Shown here: piece after piece, positions 9,422 to 17,208 of the stretch
Position numbering within the stretch: position 1 is the stretch's first letter
How the letters are laid out: every line of letters begins with the position of its first letter
Source of the DNA: Lysobacter_K sp043738095
GTDB lineage: Bacteria; Pseudomonadota; Gammaproteobacteria; Xanthomonadales; Xanthomonadaceae
Direction: 5' to 3'
Length of the DNA stretch: 64,000 nt
Assembly (NCBI GenBank): GCA_043738095.1
Contig: JAYSZI010000067.1
Location: 1-64,000, forward strand
Program-made: the position numbers and the translations under genes
Notes under the pieces: generated by a model
What the model was told of the DNA's origin: nothing
The model's database searches: none
The model's input: only the letters and a program-made list of their open reading frames with translations

Positions 9422-9438
9422 GATTTCCCTGTCGACAT
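9418..9438 (-). other. six-codon leader ORF overlapping gasdermin start
   Basis: On the minus strand an AGGAG (9449-9445) lies 6 nt before an ATG at 9438 that encodes MSTGKS and stops at 9418. Its TGA overlaps the gasdermin ATG as ATGA. This is better Shine-Dalgarno spacing than the gasdermin ATG itself has. Translation of the toxin could thus be coupled to the leader peptide. It may also be chance. Confidence 0.4.
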
Positions 9439-9601
9439 GTCAATCTCCTAAACGAAGGTGTTCTCAGCTAGCGGCCATGGAACCTGTTGTATGTCGCCGT
9501 AAGGTTACGCCCGTCCGAATCGACGATTCGTTGTCCATTTGCCTTGGGCGTCATAGGTTTCTGTCGTGTTGTCCTCGTCGACGTATTTCCATCAAACTCA
9601 A

Positions 9602-9991
9602 TCAGCGGAATATGAGGGGGTCTCGCCGTCGAAGTTGACGACGAATCCTATACCCGTCGGTAGTCGCTAATTTACCGCTGCCTGGACAATCTCCGGCCCA
9701 GGGACTTTTGAAGAGACAAGGTTTGAGATCCGCAGCGGTCGGTGGCTCTGCAGCAATCACGGCGCCACTGGATAAAGCAGCATTCTTTGAAGCGGTACGG
9801 TACCGGACGATAGCGCCATCGGGCCTAACAATCGTCGTGGCTTCACCTATTAGCTTGATAGGCCGGACGGCTCTTGGGAGATTTCGGGCAGAGGCCGTTT
9901 GTGCTTCAGCCTCCGCAGCTGAAGTGGGTCCGGAAATTCCCAAACCTACAACAAGCACGAGCACTAAAAAGTGCTTGGCTGACCTCAACAT
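9602..9991 (-). pseudogene. small exported protein, probably frameshifted near its 3' end
   Basis: 129 codons. The N-terminus has a Sec-type signal (MLRSAKHFLVLVLVVG..., cleavage after TSAAEA). The body is unrecognised and ends with an Arg-rich tail (RIRRQLRRRDPLIFR). A one-base shift near 9640 would give a more natural continuation, FVVNFDGETPSYSAD. Further coding-like words (KYVDEDNTTETYDAQGKW) follow in the non-coding gap at about 9520-9590. I therefore read this as a decaying secreted-protein gene. It lies upstream of the gasdermin operon on the same strand, so the operon promoter should lie between 9440 and about 9600. Confidence 0.4.
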
Positions 9992-10213
9992 TCAACTTGC
10001 CCCTGTTTGAAGGTGACAGCTCAGCCACCGATCGAATGATGAGAAATCCTCATCTAGGGCCAGCAGCAGCTTTGCGCTGGATGCAACCACGTTTCCCCGC
10101 TGGCTTGATGACCCTTTTTCCTGTCGATAGCAACGACGTCTACCGTACTGAGCGGGGGAGCGCTGCTGTACACCGCGTTGATGCATGCCGTACCTAGAGG
10201 CTATTCGATCGCA

Positions 10214-10252
10214 GTTAGTGGCACTGTACATACCTGCGTTAGAAGCACTAAC
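10214..10252. promoter_or_regulatory. inverted repeat upstream of the XRE-like gene
   Basis: GTTAGTG at 10214-10220 and CACTAAC at 10246-10252 form a perfect 7-bp inverted repeat with a 25-nt spacer, 36 nt before the GTG start of the XRE-like regulator. The spacing fits a two-site operator for autoregulation, but nothing else supports it. Confidence 0.3.
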
Positions 10253-10287
10253 AGGGCAGAATCACTATCAACTGAGACCAAGGACAC

Positions 10288-10647
10288 GTGAGAGATGCTT
10301 TCGATGCCGTCGCGACTAAGACGGGCCCGAACGGCCGCAAAACTGTCGTGCTCGCGAAACGGTTGGGCATCAGCAGAAGTGCGGTCGCACAGAGGGGGCA
10401 GTCCGCAGGCACGTCGCCAAATATGTCCGACCTGGGTCGGGTGGCCGAAGCCACTAGCGTCGATTTCGAGTGGTTAGCAACCGATGGAGATCGGGCTCAG
10501 GTAGAGGGAAATGAGTTCGACGTCGCTGCCCGTCTGCGAGATTTCGCGCATGACGAGCAAGAGGTCCAGATGCTGGAACTACTCCGTCGCCTTCCCTTGA
10601 AGAAGCGCAATGCCGCGTGCGCAGCTCTTGAGTTGTTGGCTACCTAA
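10288..10647 (+). CDS. XRE/Cro-like helix-turn-helix regulator
   Basis: 119 aa from GTG 10288. Residues about 20-65 (VVLAKRLGISRSAVAQ...SDLGRVAEATSVDFEWLATD) match the second helix, recognition helix and end of a Cro/CI-type HTH. The C-terminal ~30 residues (EVQMLELLRRLPLKKRNAA) are a helical dimerisation-type tail often found in short xanthomonad XRE proteins. The first helix is atypical (TKTGPNGRKT), so the domain may be diverged. It is divergent to the decayed exported-protein gene and the gasdermin operon, and could regulate that region. No direct evidence links them. Confidence 0.6.
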   Translation: MRDAFDAVATKTGPNGRKTVVLAKRLGISRSAVAQRGQSAGTSPNMSDLGRVAEATSVDFEWLATDGDRAQVEGNEFDVAARLRDFAHDEQEVQMLELLRRLPLKKRNAACAALELLAT

Positions 10648-10731
10648 GACGGTCCGCCAAACCAACGACCTACGCTTGCGGATTCGCTACCTAGCCAAGC
10701 TATGTCGGCGACGGAATCATACTTCCTCGCC

Positions 10732-10975
10732 TTAAAAATAGAGCGTGTGTGTAGCAGTATCGACGCCTGTATAGGTGTAGGCTCCAGCGCTGGCCAGACA
10801 GTGACCCGCCGTCATTACACCGTAAGAACTCGTTGCAACATGTTGTACGACGAAGCTATTGGTGCAGGTGCCTTCGGTGTATGCAATTCGACCGCTTCCA
10901 AACACAGACTGCACTTGGTTCGGTTCGTCTAGTTCCACCACTCGAATCGGGGCTCCGGGTTCTGACTTCCATTTC
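10732..10975 (-). pseudogene. truncated secreted S1-type serine protease
   Basis: On the minus strand the frame reads ...GRIAYTEGTCTNSFVVQ...YGVMTAGHCLASAGAYTYTG and stops with TLYF* at 10732. TAGHC is the catalytic-His motif of streptogrisin/alpha-lytic-type S1 peptidases. The Asp and Ser blocks and the signal peptide are missing, so only a central fragment survives. The open frame continues upstream into the attC-like repeat at 10981-11080, where its translation is not protease-like. It may be a decayed integron cassette. Confidence 0.55.
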
Positions 10976-10980
10976 ACCCC

Positions 10981-11080
10981 TACCCCTGAATTAAGCCGAC
11001 TCGCAACGCACCAGCCGGTGAGTCGTTGCATGGAACAACGATACATTTGAACGACGCAACGAAGTGGGTTCGGCTTGAAC
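10981..11080 (-). repeat. orphan long attC-like element
   Basis: The segment begins CCCCTGAATTAAGCCGA and ends GTGGGTTCGGCTTGAAC, the paired arms of a xanthomonad attC. Its ~70-nt variable middle closely matches the long attC at 36369-36487 (shared GGTGAGTYGTTGCA, TGGAACARCGAYACATTTG). The GTTRRRY/RYYYAAC core ends are not intact here, so it is probably inactive. It lies 20 kb from the main cassette array. Confidence 0.6.
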
Positions 11081-11213
11081 TCACCTGAAGTGATGGAGGG
11101 TGGTGCCATCATGCTGGTACGACGTCAGTCTAGGATGGATCTGCCCTCCCTGAGCCGTATCAGTTGGAGCCCGTCAACGCTCTAAGGAAGACAGTCGGAC
11201 GGGATATCCGCGA

Positions 11214-11390
11214 CTACAATTGCACGGGGAACATGTGGGCAGCGGCGAAATCGGCGAACAACTTCGCCCGCGGCAAACTTCCTCTTGCCGCGGGCCAAAC
11301 GGCGTGGATGGGAAGCTTTGGAGGCTCGAAATCCTCTAGTGCCCATTCGGCCAGAGCGCTATCCAACTTGTGCTGGATCTCCATCGCGGC
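11214..11390 (-). pseudogene. LysR-type regulator, C-terminal remnant
   Basis: The minus-strand translation HKLDSALAEWALEDFEPP, LPIHAVWPAARGSLPRAKLF, ADFAAAH matches the extreme C-terminus of the LysR substrate-binding domain. The upstream ~250 residues, including the HTH, are absent; the frame loses similarity at about 11390, next to the following small gene. It is a fragment only. Confidence 0.5.
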
Positions 11391-11413
11391 GTGAAACACA
11401 GCGGCGGACGCGA

Positions 11414-11779
11414 TCAATCCGGAACGTTGAGTACCTGCGGATCGCATTTGATGAACAAGCCCGGACGCTCCAGATCGACCACTATCACCGCGACGTTGAT
11501 GAGTTCCGGTTTGATCAGGTGGTTCTGAACGATCGCTTCGCTCCCGTCTTTATTTATTTCCGGGCGGCTCATCTGACCGTCCGATGCGCTGTCGACGACA
11601 GCTCGAATCTTCAGGCCTTCCGAGGAATCCTCGCTGAGCCGATAGATGATCTTTCCTGGCACTTCCGACAGCAGTATGTCGGGGGAAAAACTGTAGAAAT
11701 AACCGCCGCCGCCGGCATTGCCTCCGGCAATCACGCGTACCACGGTCAGCTCTACGATTTGCTTGATTTCCTTGCTCAT
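11414..11779 (-). CDS. hypothetical 121-aa protein downstream of the STAND gene
   Basis: I do not recognise a family. It starts MSKEIKQIVELTVVRVIAGG, has a Gly-rich turn (GGNAGGGGYFYSFS), and continues with alternating beta-type segments (PGKIIYRLSE, LKIRAVVDSA, INVAVIVVDLE). There is no signal peptide and it is probably a small soluble beta protein. An SD-like CAGGAGC lies 5 nt before the ATG. It begins 51 nt after the stop of the winged-helix/STAND gene on the same strand, so the two may be co-transcribed. Amino-acid composition is normal, unlike the shadow frames nearby. Confidence 0.6.
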   Translation of the reverse strand: MSKEIKQIVELTVVRVIAGGNAGGGGYFYSFSPDILLSEVPGKIIYRLSEDSSEGLKIRAVVDSASDGQMSRPEINKDGSEAIVQNHLIKPELINVAVIVVDLERPGLFIKCDPQVLNVPD

Positions 11780-11830
11780 AACAGCTCCTGTTTGGGGTGG
11801 TGAAGTGTGCTCGCGCCTCCGAGGGAGGGG

Positions 11831-14800
11831 TTACAGCGGGCCCTTGGGGGCGGCGCGGGTGTCGAGTGCGACGGCGGTCGCCGCCATGTCGACGGGCAAC
11901 AAAGGTGCGAGACGGCGCCACAGATCGGATGCCTCGCGATCGCGATCGCGTTCATGTTCTGGGCCCAGCCATTCCACAGCGCGCGCGAAGGCGTGGCGCG
12001 AGTCGCTCGGGTTCGAGCCACGCGTCAGCATGCCGTGCAAAATGGCCGCTTCAGCGCGCAACAGGCGATCCTTGCGCGGCAGTTTGGCGTTAGGCGGTGC
12101 CGCATCAATCAGACGCTGCGCGCGGACGAGATGCGCGGGGGCAGCGGCGTCGCCCCGCGCATCGGCCAAACGCGTGCGGTTGAGCGCGGAGCGAAGTCGC
12201 AGACGCGGCAGATCCTGAACCGTGGCGCCCGCTCGAACCAGTGGGTCGAGTAAGGCATCTGCCTCGTCGAAATGATGCTGCGCGGCAGTCCAATCAGCGA
12301 CATCGAGTGCTAGTTCGCCAGCCGAGCTCTGTGCCACGATGCGGTCTCGTGCCCAATCGCTACGCTCAGGCTGCTCGGTGCCGATCTGGTCCAACAGACG
12401 AACGGCCGCGGCGTAATCCGTGCGCGCGTCGTCGTGGTGAGCGATGCTGCGCAAAATCTGCCCGTTCAGCGTCCGCAGAATCGCCTCGCGGTGCTTCCAT
12501 TCCGCATCGGCGGGCGCGCGGGCGCGCACTTGGGTGATCACGGCGATGGCTTTCGCATATTCGGTTTGGGCGCGTTGCCATTGTCCAAGCCGATCTAGCG
12601 TGCGCGCGACCCATGACAAACTGTCGGCCAGATCGGCGCGCAGCCGCAGGTTGTCTGCGTCGAGCTGCAGCGCTTTGCGCTTGTGCTCGACCGAACGTTC
12701 GAACAGCGACAAGGCGGCATCGTATTGATCGCGTTTAGCACTGAGTGTGCCGAGCGTATTGAGCGCGTACGAAGATTCGGTCCAGGCGCGGGAATCCGTC
12801 GGCGCGAGCGCGCTGGCGCGTTCGGTGGCGTTGCGGTAGTGCGTCCACTGAGCCAACGCGGTGTCGTAGTCGTTGCGTAGAAAGCCGAGATAGCCGGCCC
12901 AGTAACGCGATTCACCGAGATTGAGCAGGCGCTCAGGCGACCGCGGATCTTCGTCAACCAGCGCCTGCGCGATTTTGACCGACTCGTTCACCACGCCGTC
13001 GGCCGTATTTACGGCTCCACGGGCGATCCGAATCTTGCCGATCTGCCGCAGCACGCGCGAACGATTCAACTGCGTGTCGCGGCTTTGCGAATCGGGCGCG
13101 CGCAGATCCCGCAGAATGCGGTCGGCGACGTCATCCAGCAGGTCGAGGCGGCCAAGTCCTTCGAGCCGGTCGGTCAGATCGCCCAGCATGTACTCGACCA
13201 TACCCTCGGTGCGCGCGCGATCGCGCTCGGCCTGCAGGCGCGCGCGCTGCGCGACAAAACCACCCGCTAGCGCAATCACGGCCAGCGCGAACAGGCTGCC
13301 GACTGCGCCCCGCCGTAGCCACGTGCGCTGACGATCGCGCCGCAGCGAATCGGCGACCAGTGTGCTCGACCCATCGTCGAGCAGATCGGCGCGGCGATGC
13401 GACAAGTCGCGGGCTTCTTCGAGCAGGCGTCCACTGGGCAGCAGCAGATCGCGGCGGCGTCCTTCGGCGTTCCAACGCGTCGCCGATTCGTGCAAGCGCG
13501 CGCGCAAGCGCAAGTCGTCGCGATTGTCGGCCACCCATGCGGCAGCGCGCGGCCACACACGAAGCAGGGCCTCATGCGCGATCGCGACGGTGGGTTCGTC
13601 GCCCTCGGCGGCGCCGACAAGCAGACGGTTGCGGACCAGCGCTTCGACCAGCTCGCGTTCGGCCTCACCGTGGAAATGCTTCATCGGCGCGGCAACGCAA
13701 CCGATCTGTTCACCATTGGCGGAGTAACGCACCAAATGGCCGAGTACGTTGGCCAATGCCGCTTGCGCGGCCGGCGACACGCTGCCAATCGAGCGCTCGG
13801 CATGCTGCAGCAACGCGCCATCGAGTCCACCGATCGCATCGTAGGCGGCGAAGCTGAGCTGGCCGCCGTCTTCGCGACGCTCGTACAGTTGCTGCAGGGT
13901 GTGCTGCAGCAACGGCAGGCATTGCGGATGATCCATGGCGGCATCGCGAAGCACGTCGTCGAGTCTGCCGGTAGCGTTCTCCTCGAAGGTCAAAGCCGCG
14001 ATCTGCGCTGGGCGGCGGATGATCTCGGCGATCTCTGCGGCGCTCGGTGGCGTGAGATCGACATGGCCGTCGGGCTGCTTGAGCGCGAGCAACCCGGGGA
14101 CATCAGCCAAGCGCGGGTAGGCGTCGCTGCGGCAAGCCGCGACGACGGAGACGCAACCCGAGCGTGCAAGCAGACTGAGCAGTTGCACCGTATGCGCGCA
14201 TTGCCGCGAATGGGCGTCTGCCGGAAAGAAATCCTCGATCTGATCGACGATCAGGATCAGCGCCGGTGCGCGATCGCTGCCGCGCGCGCTTTGAGCCGCG
14301 TGCACGTGCGGCGCCAGCCGCGCCACGGTCCGCTCGGGCGCGTGCTCGAAACCGTCGCGCCAATCGGCCATCGCGTCGGCTTCGAACAGCGGTGGCGACA
14401 TGCGCGAGGTCAGCGCTTCGGCCAAGGCATCGGCGAACGGCATGGCGCCCGGGCCGCGTCCGGGAATTTGTGCGATCGCGATCGTGTCTATGCCACCGAC
14501 GCCTGGCGGCGCCAGCCGCGGCAACAGCCCCGCACTCAACAACGAGGTCTTGCCGCTGCCGCTTGCGCCGACGAGCAGCACGAACGCGCGGCCGTTCCGC
14601 CATTGCGCTTCGAGTCCGCGCAGCAAGGCGGAAACCGCGGCGCCGCGGCCGAAGAACACGCCGGCATCGCCAGCATCGAACGCATCCAGTCCGCGGAATG
14701 GCGAGCCCTGAGACCAGCCCAAGCTTGATGGTGCGACCGGGCCGCGATAACCCGACGGCAAGGCGACCCCTGCGATGAGACGATAGCCGCGTTTGCGTAT

Positions 14801-15073
14801 CGTCTCGATGTAGCGCGGCGCAGCGGCGTTGTCGCCGAGCGCCTTGCGCAACTGCGCTATCGCTTTATGGACCGGATTGTCGCCGAGCGCGATGTTCGGC
14901 CAGCACTCCACCAGCAGGCGTTCCGGCGAGACCACCGAGCCGGCGCTGTAAGCGAGGAATTCCAGGATTTCCATCGCGCGCGGTTCGATCGCTACGCGAT
15001 CGGACCCGGAGGCGAGTACGTTTTCCTTCGGGTACACGATCCATTCGCCGATGCGGAAATGCTCGACGGGCAT
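11831..15073 (-). CDS. winged-helix (OmpR/CadC-type) - STAND NTPase - TM - TPR protein
   Basis: 1080 aa from ATG 15073 (MPVEHFRIGEW); upstream codons of the frame look non-coding. Residues 1-105 are a Trans_reg_C winged helix (EPRAMEILEFL, HKAIAQLRKALGD, YIETIRKRGYRL). Walker A GASGSGKTS lies at 169-177 and Walker B LILIVDQIEDFF at about 272-283, a novel-STAND (nSTAND1) type NTPase. One hydrophobic helix lies near residues 590-610 (AVGSLFALAVIALAGGFVA). Several TPR-like helical pairs fill about 650-1060. This architecture belongs to membrane-tethered, signal-gated transcription regulators. It sits just downstream of the LamG operon but beyond that operon's terminator, so it is a separate unit and could be its regulator. 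Confidence 0.85.
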   Translation of the reverse strand: MPVEHFRIGEWIVYPKENVLASGSDRVAIEPRAMEILEFLAYSAGSVVSPERLLVECWPNIALGDNPVHKAIAQLRKALGDNAAAPRYIETIRKRGYRLIAGVALPSGYRGPVAPSSLGWSQGSPFRGLDAFDAGDAGVFFGRGAAVSALLRGLEAQWRNGRAFVLLVGASGSGKTSLLSAGLLPRLAPPGVGGIDTIAIAQIPGRGPGAMPFADALAEALTSRMSPPLFEADAMADWRDGFEHAPERTVARLAPHVHAAQSARGSDRAPALILIVDQIEDFFPADAHSRQCAHTVQLLSLLARSGCVSVVAACRSDAYPRLADVPGLLALKQPDGHVDLTPPSAAEIAEIIRRPAQIAALTFEENATGRLDDVLRDAAMDHPQCLPLLQHTLQQLYERREDGGQLSFAAYDAIGGLDGALLQHAERSIGSVSPAAQAALANVLGHLVRYSANGEQIGCVAAPMKHFHGEAERELVEALVRNRLLVGAAEGDEPTVAIAHEALLRVWPRAAAWVADNRDDLRLRARLHESATRWNAEGRRRDLLLPSGRLLEEARDLSHRRADLLDDGSSTLVADSLRRDRQRTWLRRGAVGSLFALAVIALAGGFVAQRARLQAERDRARTEGMVEYMLGDLTDRLEGLGRLDLLDDVADRILRDLRAPDSQSRDTQLNRSRVLRQIGKIRIARGAVNTADGVVNESVKIAQALVDEDPRSPERLLNLGESRYWAGYLGFLRNDYDTALAQWTHYRNATERASALAPTDSRAWTESSYALNTLGTLSAKRDQYDAALSLFERSVEHKRKALQLDADNLRLRADLADSLSWVARTLDRLGQWQRAQTEYAKAIAVITQVRARAPADAEWKHREAILRTLNGQILRSIAHHDDARTDYAAAVRLLDQIGTEQPERSDWARDRIVAQSSAGELALDVADWTAAQHHFDEADALLDPLVRAGATVQDLPRLRLRSALNRTRLADARGDAAAPAHLVRAQRLIDAAPPNAKLPRKDRLLRAEAAILHGMLTRGSNPSDSRHAFARAVEWLGPEHERDRDREASDLWRRLAPLLPVDMAATAVALDTRAAPKGPL

Positions 15074-15393
15074 GGCGCGGGGCTCGGGAAGGGTCAAGGC
15101 GATGCTCGCTGCGAGGCGGACGAAACCAACCGTGTTAGGGGGCGATCCCGGACACCCGCGCGCTACGCGGCCGCGAAGCAACATCGGTAGCCGAATCGGT
15201 GGTCCATCTTAATTCAAACGCGAATGCGTTCAACCGCCATTGCGGCGGGCGCGCCAGGTGCCTACCCGACGAACGCGTCGATCTGCGATATGCCAACTCG
15301 CAATGAGTAGGTCGGATTGATCGCCGACGTGGCAATGGGACGGGTGCGCAATGCGGCACGGTACGTCGTCGCGGCGTCGGCGAACGCCGACGG

Positions 15394-15427
15394 GAAAAAA
15401 CGCCTCGGCGGATGAGGACCGAGGCGT
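15394..15427 (-). terminator. intrinsic terminator of the LamG operon
   Basis: On the minus strand ACGCCTCGG, a 10-nt loop and CCGAGGCGT form a perfect 9-bp GC-rich stem followed by TTTTTT. It lies 46 nt after the last gene of the LamG operon (stop at 15473). Confidence 0.85.
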
Positions 15428-15472
15428 CGCACCGCATGGTTCCCGCTGCACGATGCAGAGGAGTCCGCGGAC

Positions 15473-16183
15473 TCATCCGATGGTGAGCACCTTGGGTTCG
15501 AGATGACGATCGTGCGCCGGGTAGTTGCCCCCCAGCATGCGGCTGGTCGACGTACCACCTTGAGCGGGGTAGTACAGCAGCTCATGCGTGGTGACGTACG
15601 GCAGGCCGTCGTAGTTGCGTTCCGCGCGCGCCGCCGAGAGCGCCTTGAGGTCGGCCTTGAAGTAATTGACCTGTACCGCGAGCCAGGCGTCCAATGGCAG
15701 CTCCTTCATCTCCCCCATCCAGAAGCGCAGCCGCAGTTGTGCGCGGTAGTCGATCGGCAGCACGCCAGTGGTCTGCACGACGAACTTGGGCTGCTTGATC
15801 GGCGTCTTGACGATCGACATGGGGATGGCCGGATAGTTGGAGTCCACGTCGAGCGCGAATGAGGTCCCGATCAGGCCGCCCTTAGGATCGGTGACAACGG
15901 TGAATGCCATGTCCCAAGCGAGATCGTTCTGAGTGTAGCCCAGCGCGATCATGCTGCTTTCCGGATCCGGATTGGGTTGCTGCCTCGCGGCGGTGCGCAC
16001 CGTGGTGACCGGGACCTGGTTGCTGACACTCAAATCGACGGCATGACCCACCGCGAGATTGGGATGGGCATCGAGGAAGAACGGCCCGAGCTGCAGATCG
16101 GCTTGGACCAGCGAGAGGTACGACCCCTGGAAGCTGCATGTCGGATTGGGGACGGACGGTGAGGTGTTTTTTGGCATGTTCAT
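15473..16183 (-). CDS. hypothetical 236-aa beta-rich protein, last gene of the LamG operon
   Basis: Not recognised. It has no signal peptide or membrane segment. The sequence has many short beta-type stretches (LAWDMAFTVVTD, KFVVQTTGVLPIDYRAQLRLRFWMGE, LDAWLAVQVNYFKADL). The N-terminus MNMPKNTSPSVPNPTCSFQG is Pro/Ser-rich. Its ATG overlaps the stop of the preceding gene as ATGA, and a terminator follows 46 nt after its stop, so it closes the operon. A structural or carbohydrate-related role beside the giant LamG protein is guesswork. Confidence 0.75.
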   Translation of the reverse strand: MNMPKNTSPSVPNPTCSFQGSYLSLVQADLQLGPFFLDAHPNLAVGHAVDLSVSNQVPVTTVRTAARQQPNPDPESSMIALGYTQNDLAWDMAFTVVTDPKGGLIGTSFALDVDSNYPAIPMSIVKTPIKQPKFVVQTTGVLPIDYRAQLRLRFWMGEMKELPLDAWLAVQVNYFKADLKALSAARAERNYDGLPYVTTHELLYYPAQGGTSTSRMLGGNYPAHDRHLEPKVLTIG

Positions 16184-17208
16184 AGCGCTACTGATCCTTT
16201 CATGATGGCGATGGAGCCCACGGTGACGGAACGCACTTCGGCGAGCGTCTTTTCATCTGCGTCGACCATGCCTTCCAGAGGCTGGGCGTAGTCCCATAAA
16301 TCCTTGTGCGTGTGCTCCTGGACGGCATATTCGGCGACGAAGGTCACCGCGAAGTCCGTCGGATCCAGTCCGTTGGTTTCGTAGGTGAAGTTGATGTACG
16401 TCTCCCAGCCTGCGGGTAGGTTGTATGGCCCGAGCATGTAGCGCACGGTGTCGTCCTGCATGACTTCGGTCGGCTGGAACACGATGTAGGTGCCGTCCGG
16501 TAGCGGCGTACTCGACGAGAACGACACCTTGAAGCCTTTGCAATTCTTGACCTGCAAGCCGCAGATCCAGGCGAAGGGTTTGGTTCCGCTGGAAAAAGGT
16601 TTGCTGGCCGTGTGTGCACCGGTCGTGCTCGGCGCGATGTCGATGTTGTGGTGGGCGTAGTTGGGATTGTCCTTGAGGAACTGCACGAGCGTGCTCATGT
16701 CGCGGATCTCCGGCGGCGGCCCCGGTACCGGATGTGATTGCGTCGACAGCCACGTGACCAGGCAGCGGTGGCCGCTGTCCTGCGGGGAGTACACGAACGG
16801 ATCGGTGGTGACCGCGACCGCGTTGCCGGCGGTGGGGCTGGGTTGCAGCGTGCTGTATTCCTTGTGATCGTTGGTCTGGATGCGCGTCCATTTGTCGCCG
16901 CCCGGCCACAGCACCACGGCCGGGTCGGTCAGCGCCAGGTAGGCATAACCGCTGGCCGGTGTGTTGGGCGAGGAGTTCTTCGCGCGTACGTAGATGTAGT
17001 TCGGTTGGCCCTGTTGAAAACCCTGCGAACTGATGTAGTTGTCGTAGCTGTCTTTGGAAGTGAAGGTGGCGGGATTTGTGGGTGCGATGCCGTACGGGAT
17101 GATGTCCGGAGAGCTGAGCCCTCCGACGCGTCCTGTCGGCCCCGTTTCGCTGAGGCTGGTACGAACGTACAGGTCGTTCCAGCTGCTCGGGTCTTTTACG
17201 TCGCTCAT
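16180..17208 (-). CDS. hypothetical 342-aa protein, paralog of its upstream neighbour
   Basis: It begins MSDVKDPSSWNDLYVRTSLSE and carries GRVGGLSSPDIIPYG within the first 45 residues. It shares the DLYxR...L.E and R.GG..SPDI.P.G pattern with the 335-aa product encoded just upstream, so the two are tandem paralogs. SPDI followed by (N)YIYVRAKN resembles beta-sandwich domains seen in large bacterial surface proteins, a weak inference. The C-terminal half (FKVSFSSSTPLPDGTYIVFQ, FAVTFVAEYAVQEH) is also beta-type. There is no signal peptide. It is coupled to both neighbours by 4-nt ATGA overlaps. Confidence 0.78.
   Translation of the reverse strand: MSDVKDPSSWNDLYVRTSLSETGPTGRVGGLSSPDIIPYGIAPTNPATFTSKDSYDNYISSQGFQQGQPNYIYVRAKNSSPNTPASGYAYLALTDPAVVLWPGGDKWTRIQTNDHKEYSTLQPSPTAGNAVAVTTDPFVYSPQDSGHRCLVTWLSTQSHPVPGPPPEIRDMSTLVQFLKDNPNYAHHNIDIAPSTTGAHTASKPFSSGTKPFAWICGLQVKNCKGFKVSFSSSTPLPDGTYIVFQPTEVMQDDTVRYMLGPYNLPAGWETYINFTYETNGLDPTDFAVTFVAEYAVQEHTHKDLWDYAQPLEGMVDADEKTLAEVRSVTVGSIAIMKGSVAL

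Noticed and set aside
13397..14728. 443-codon plus-strand frame opposite the winged-helix/STAND gene
   Set aside because: Antisense shadow of a well-supported gene; Arg/Gly-rich translation without any domain.
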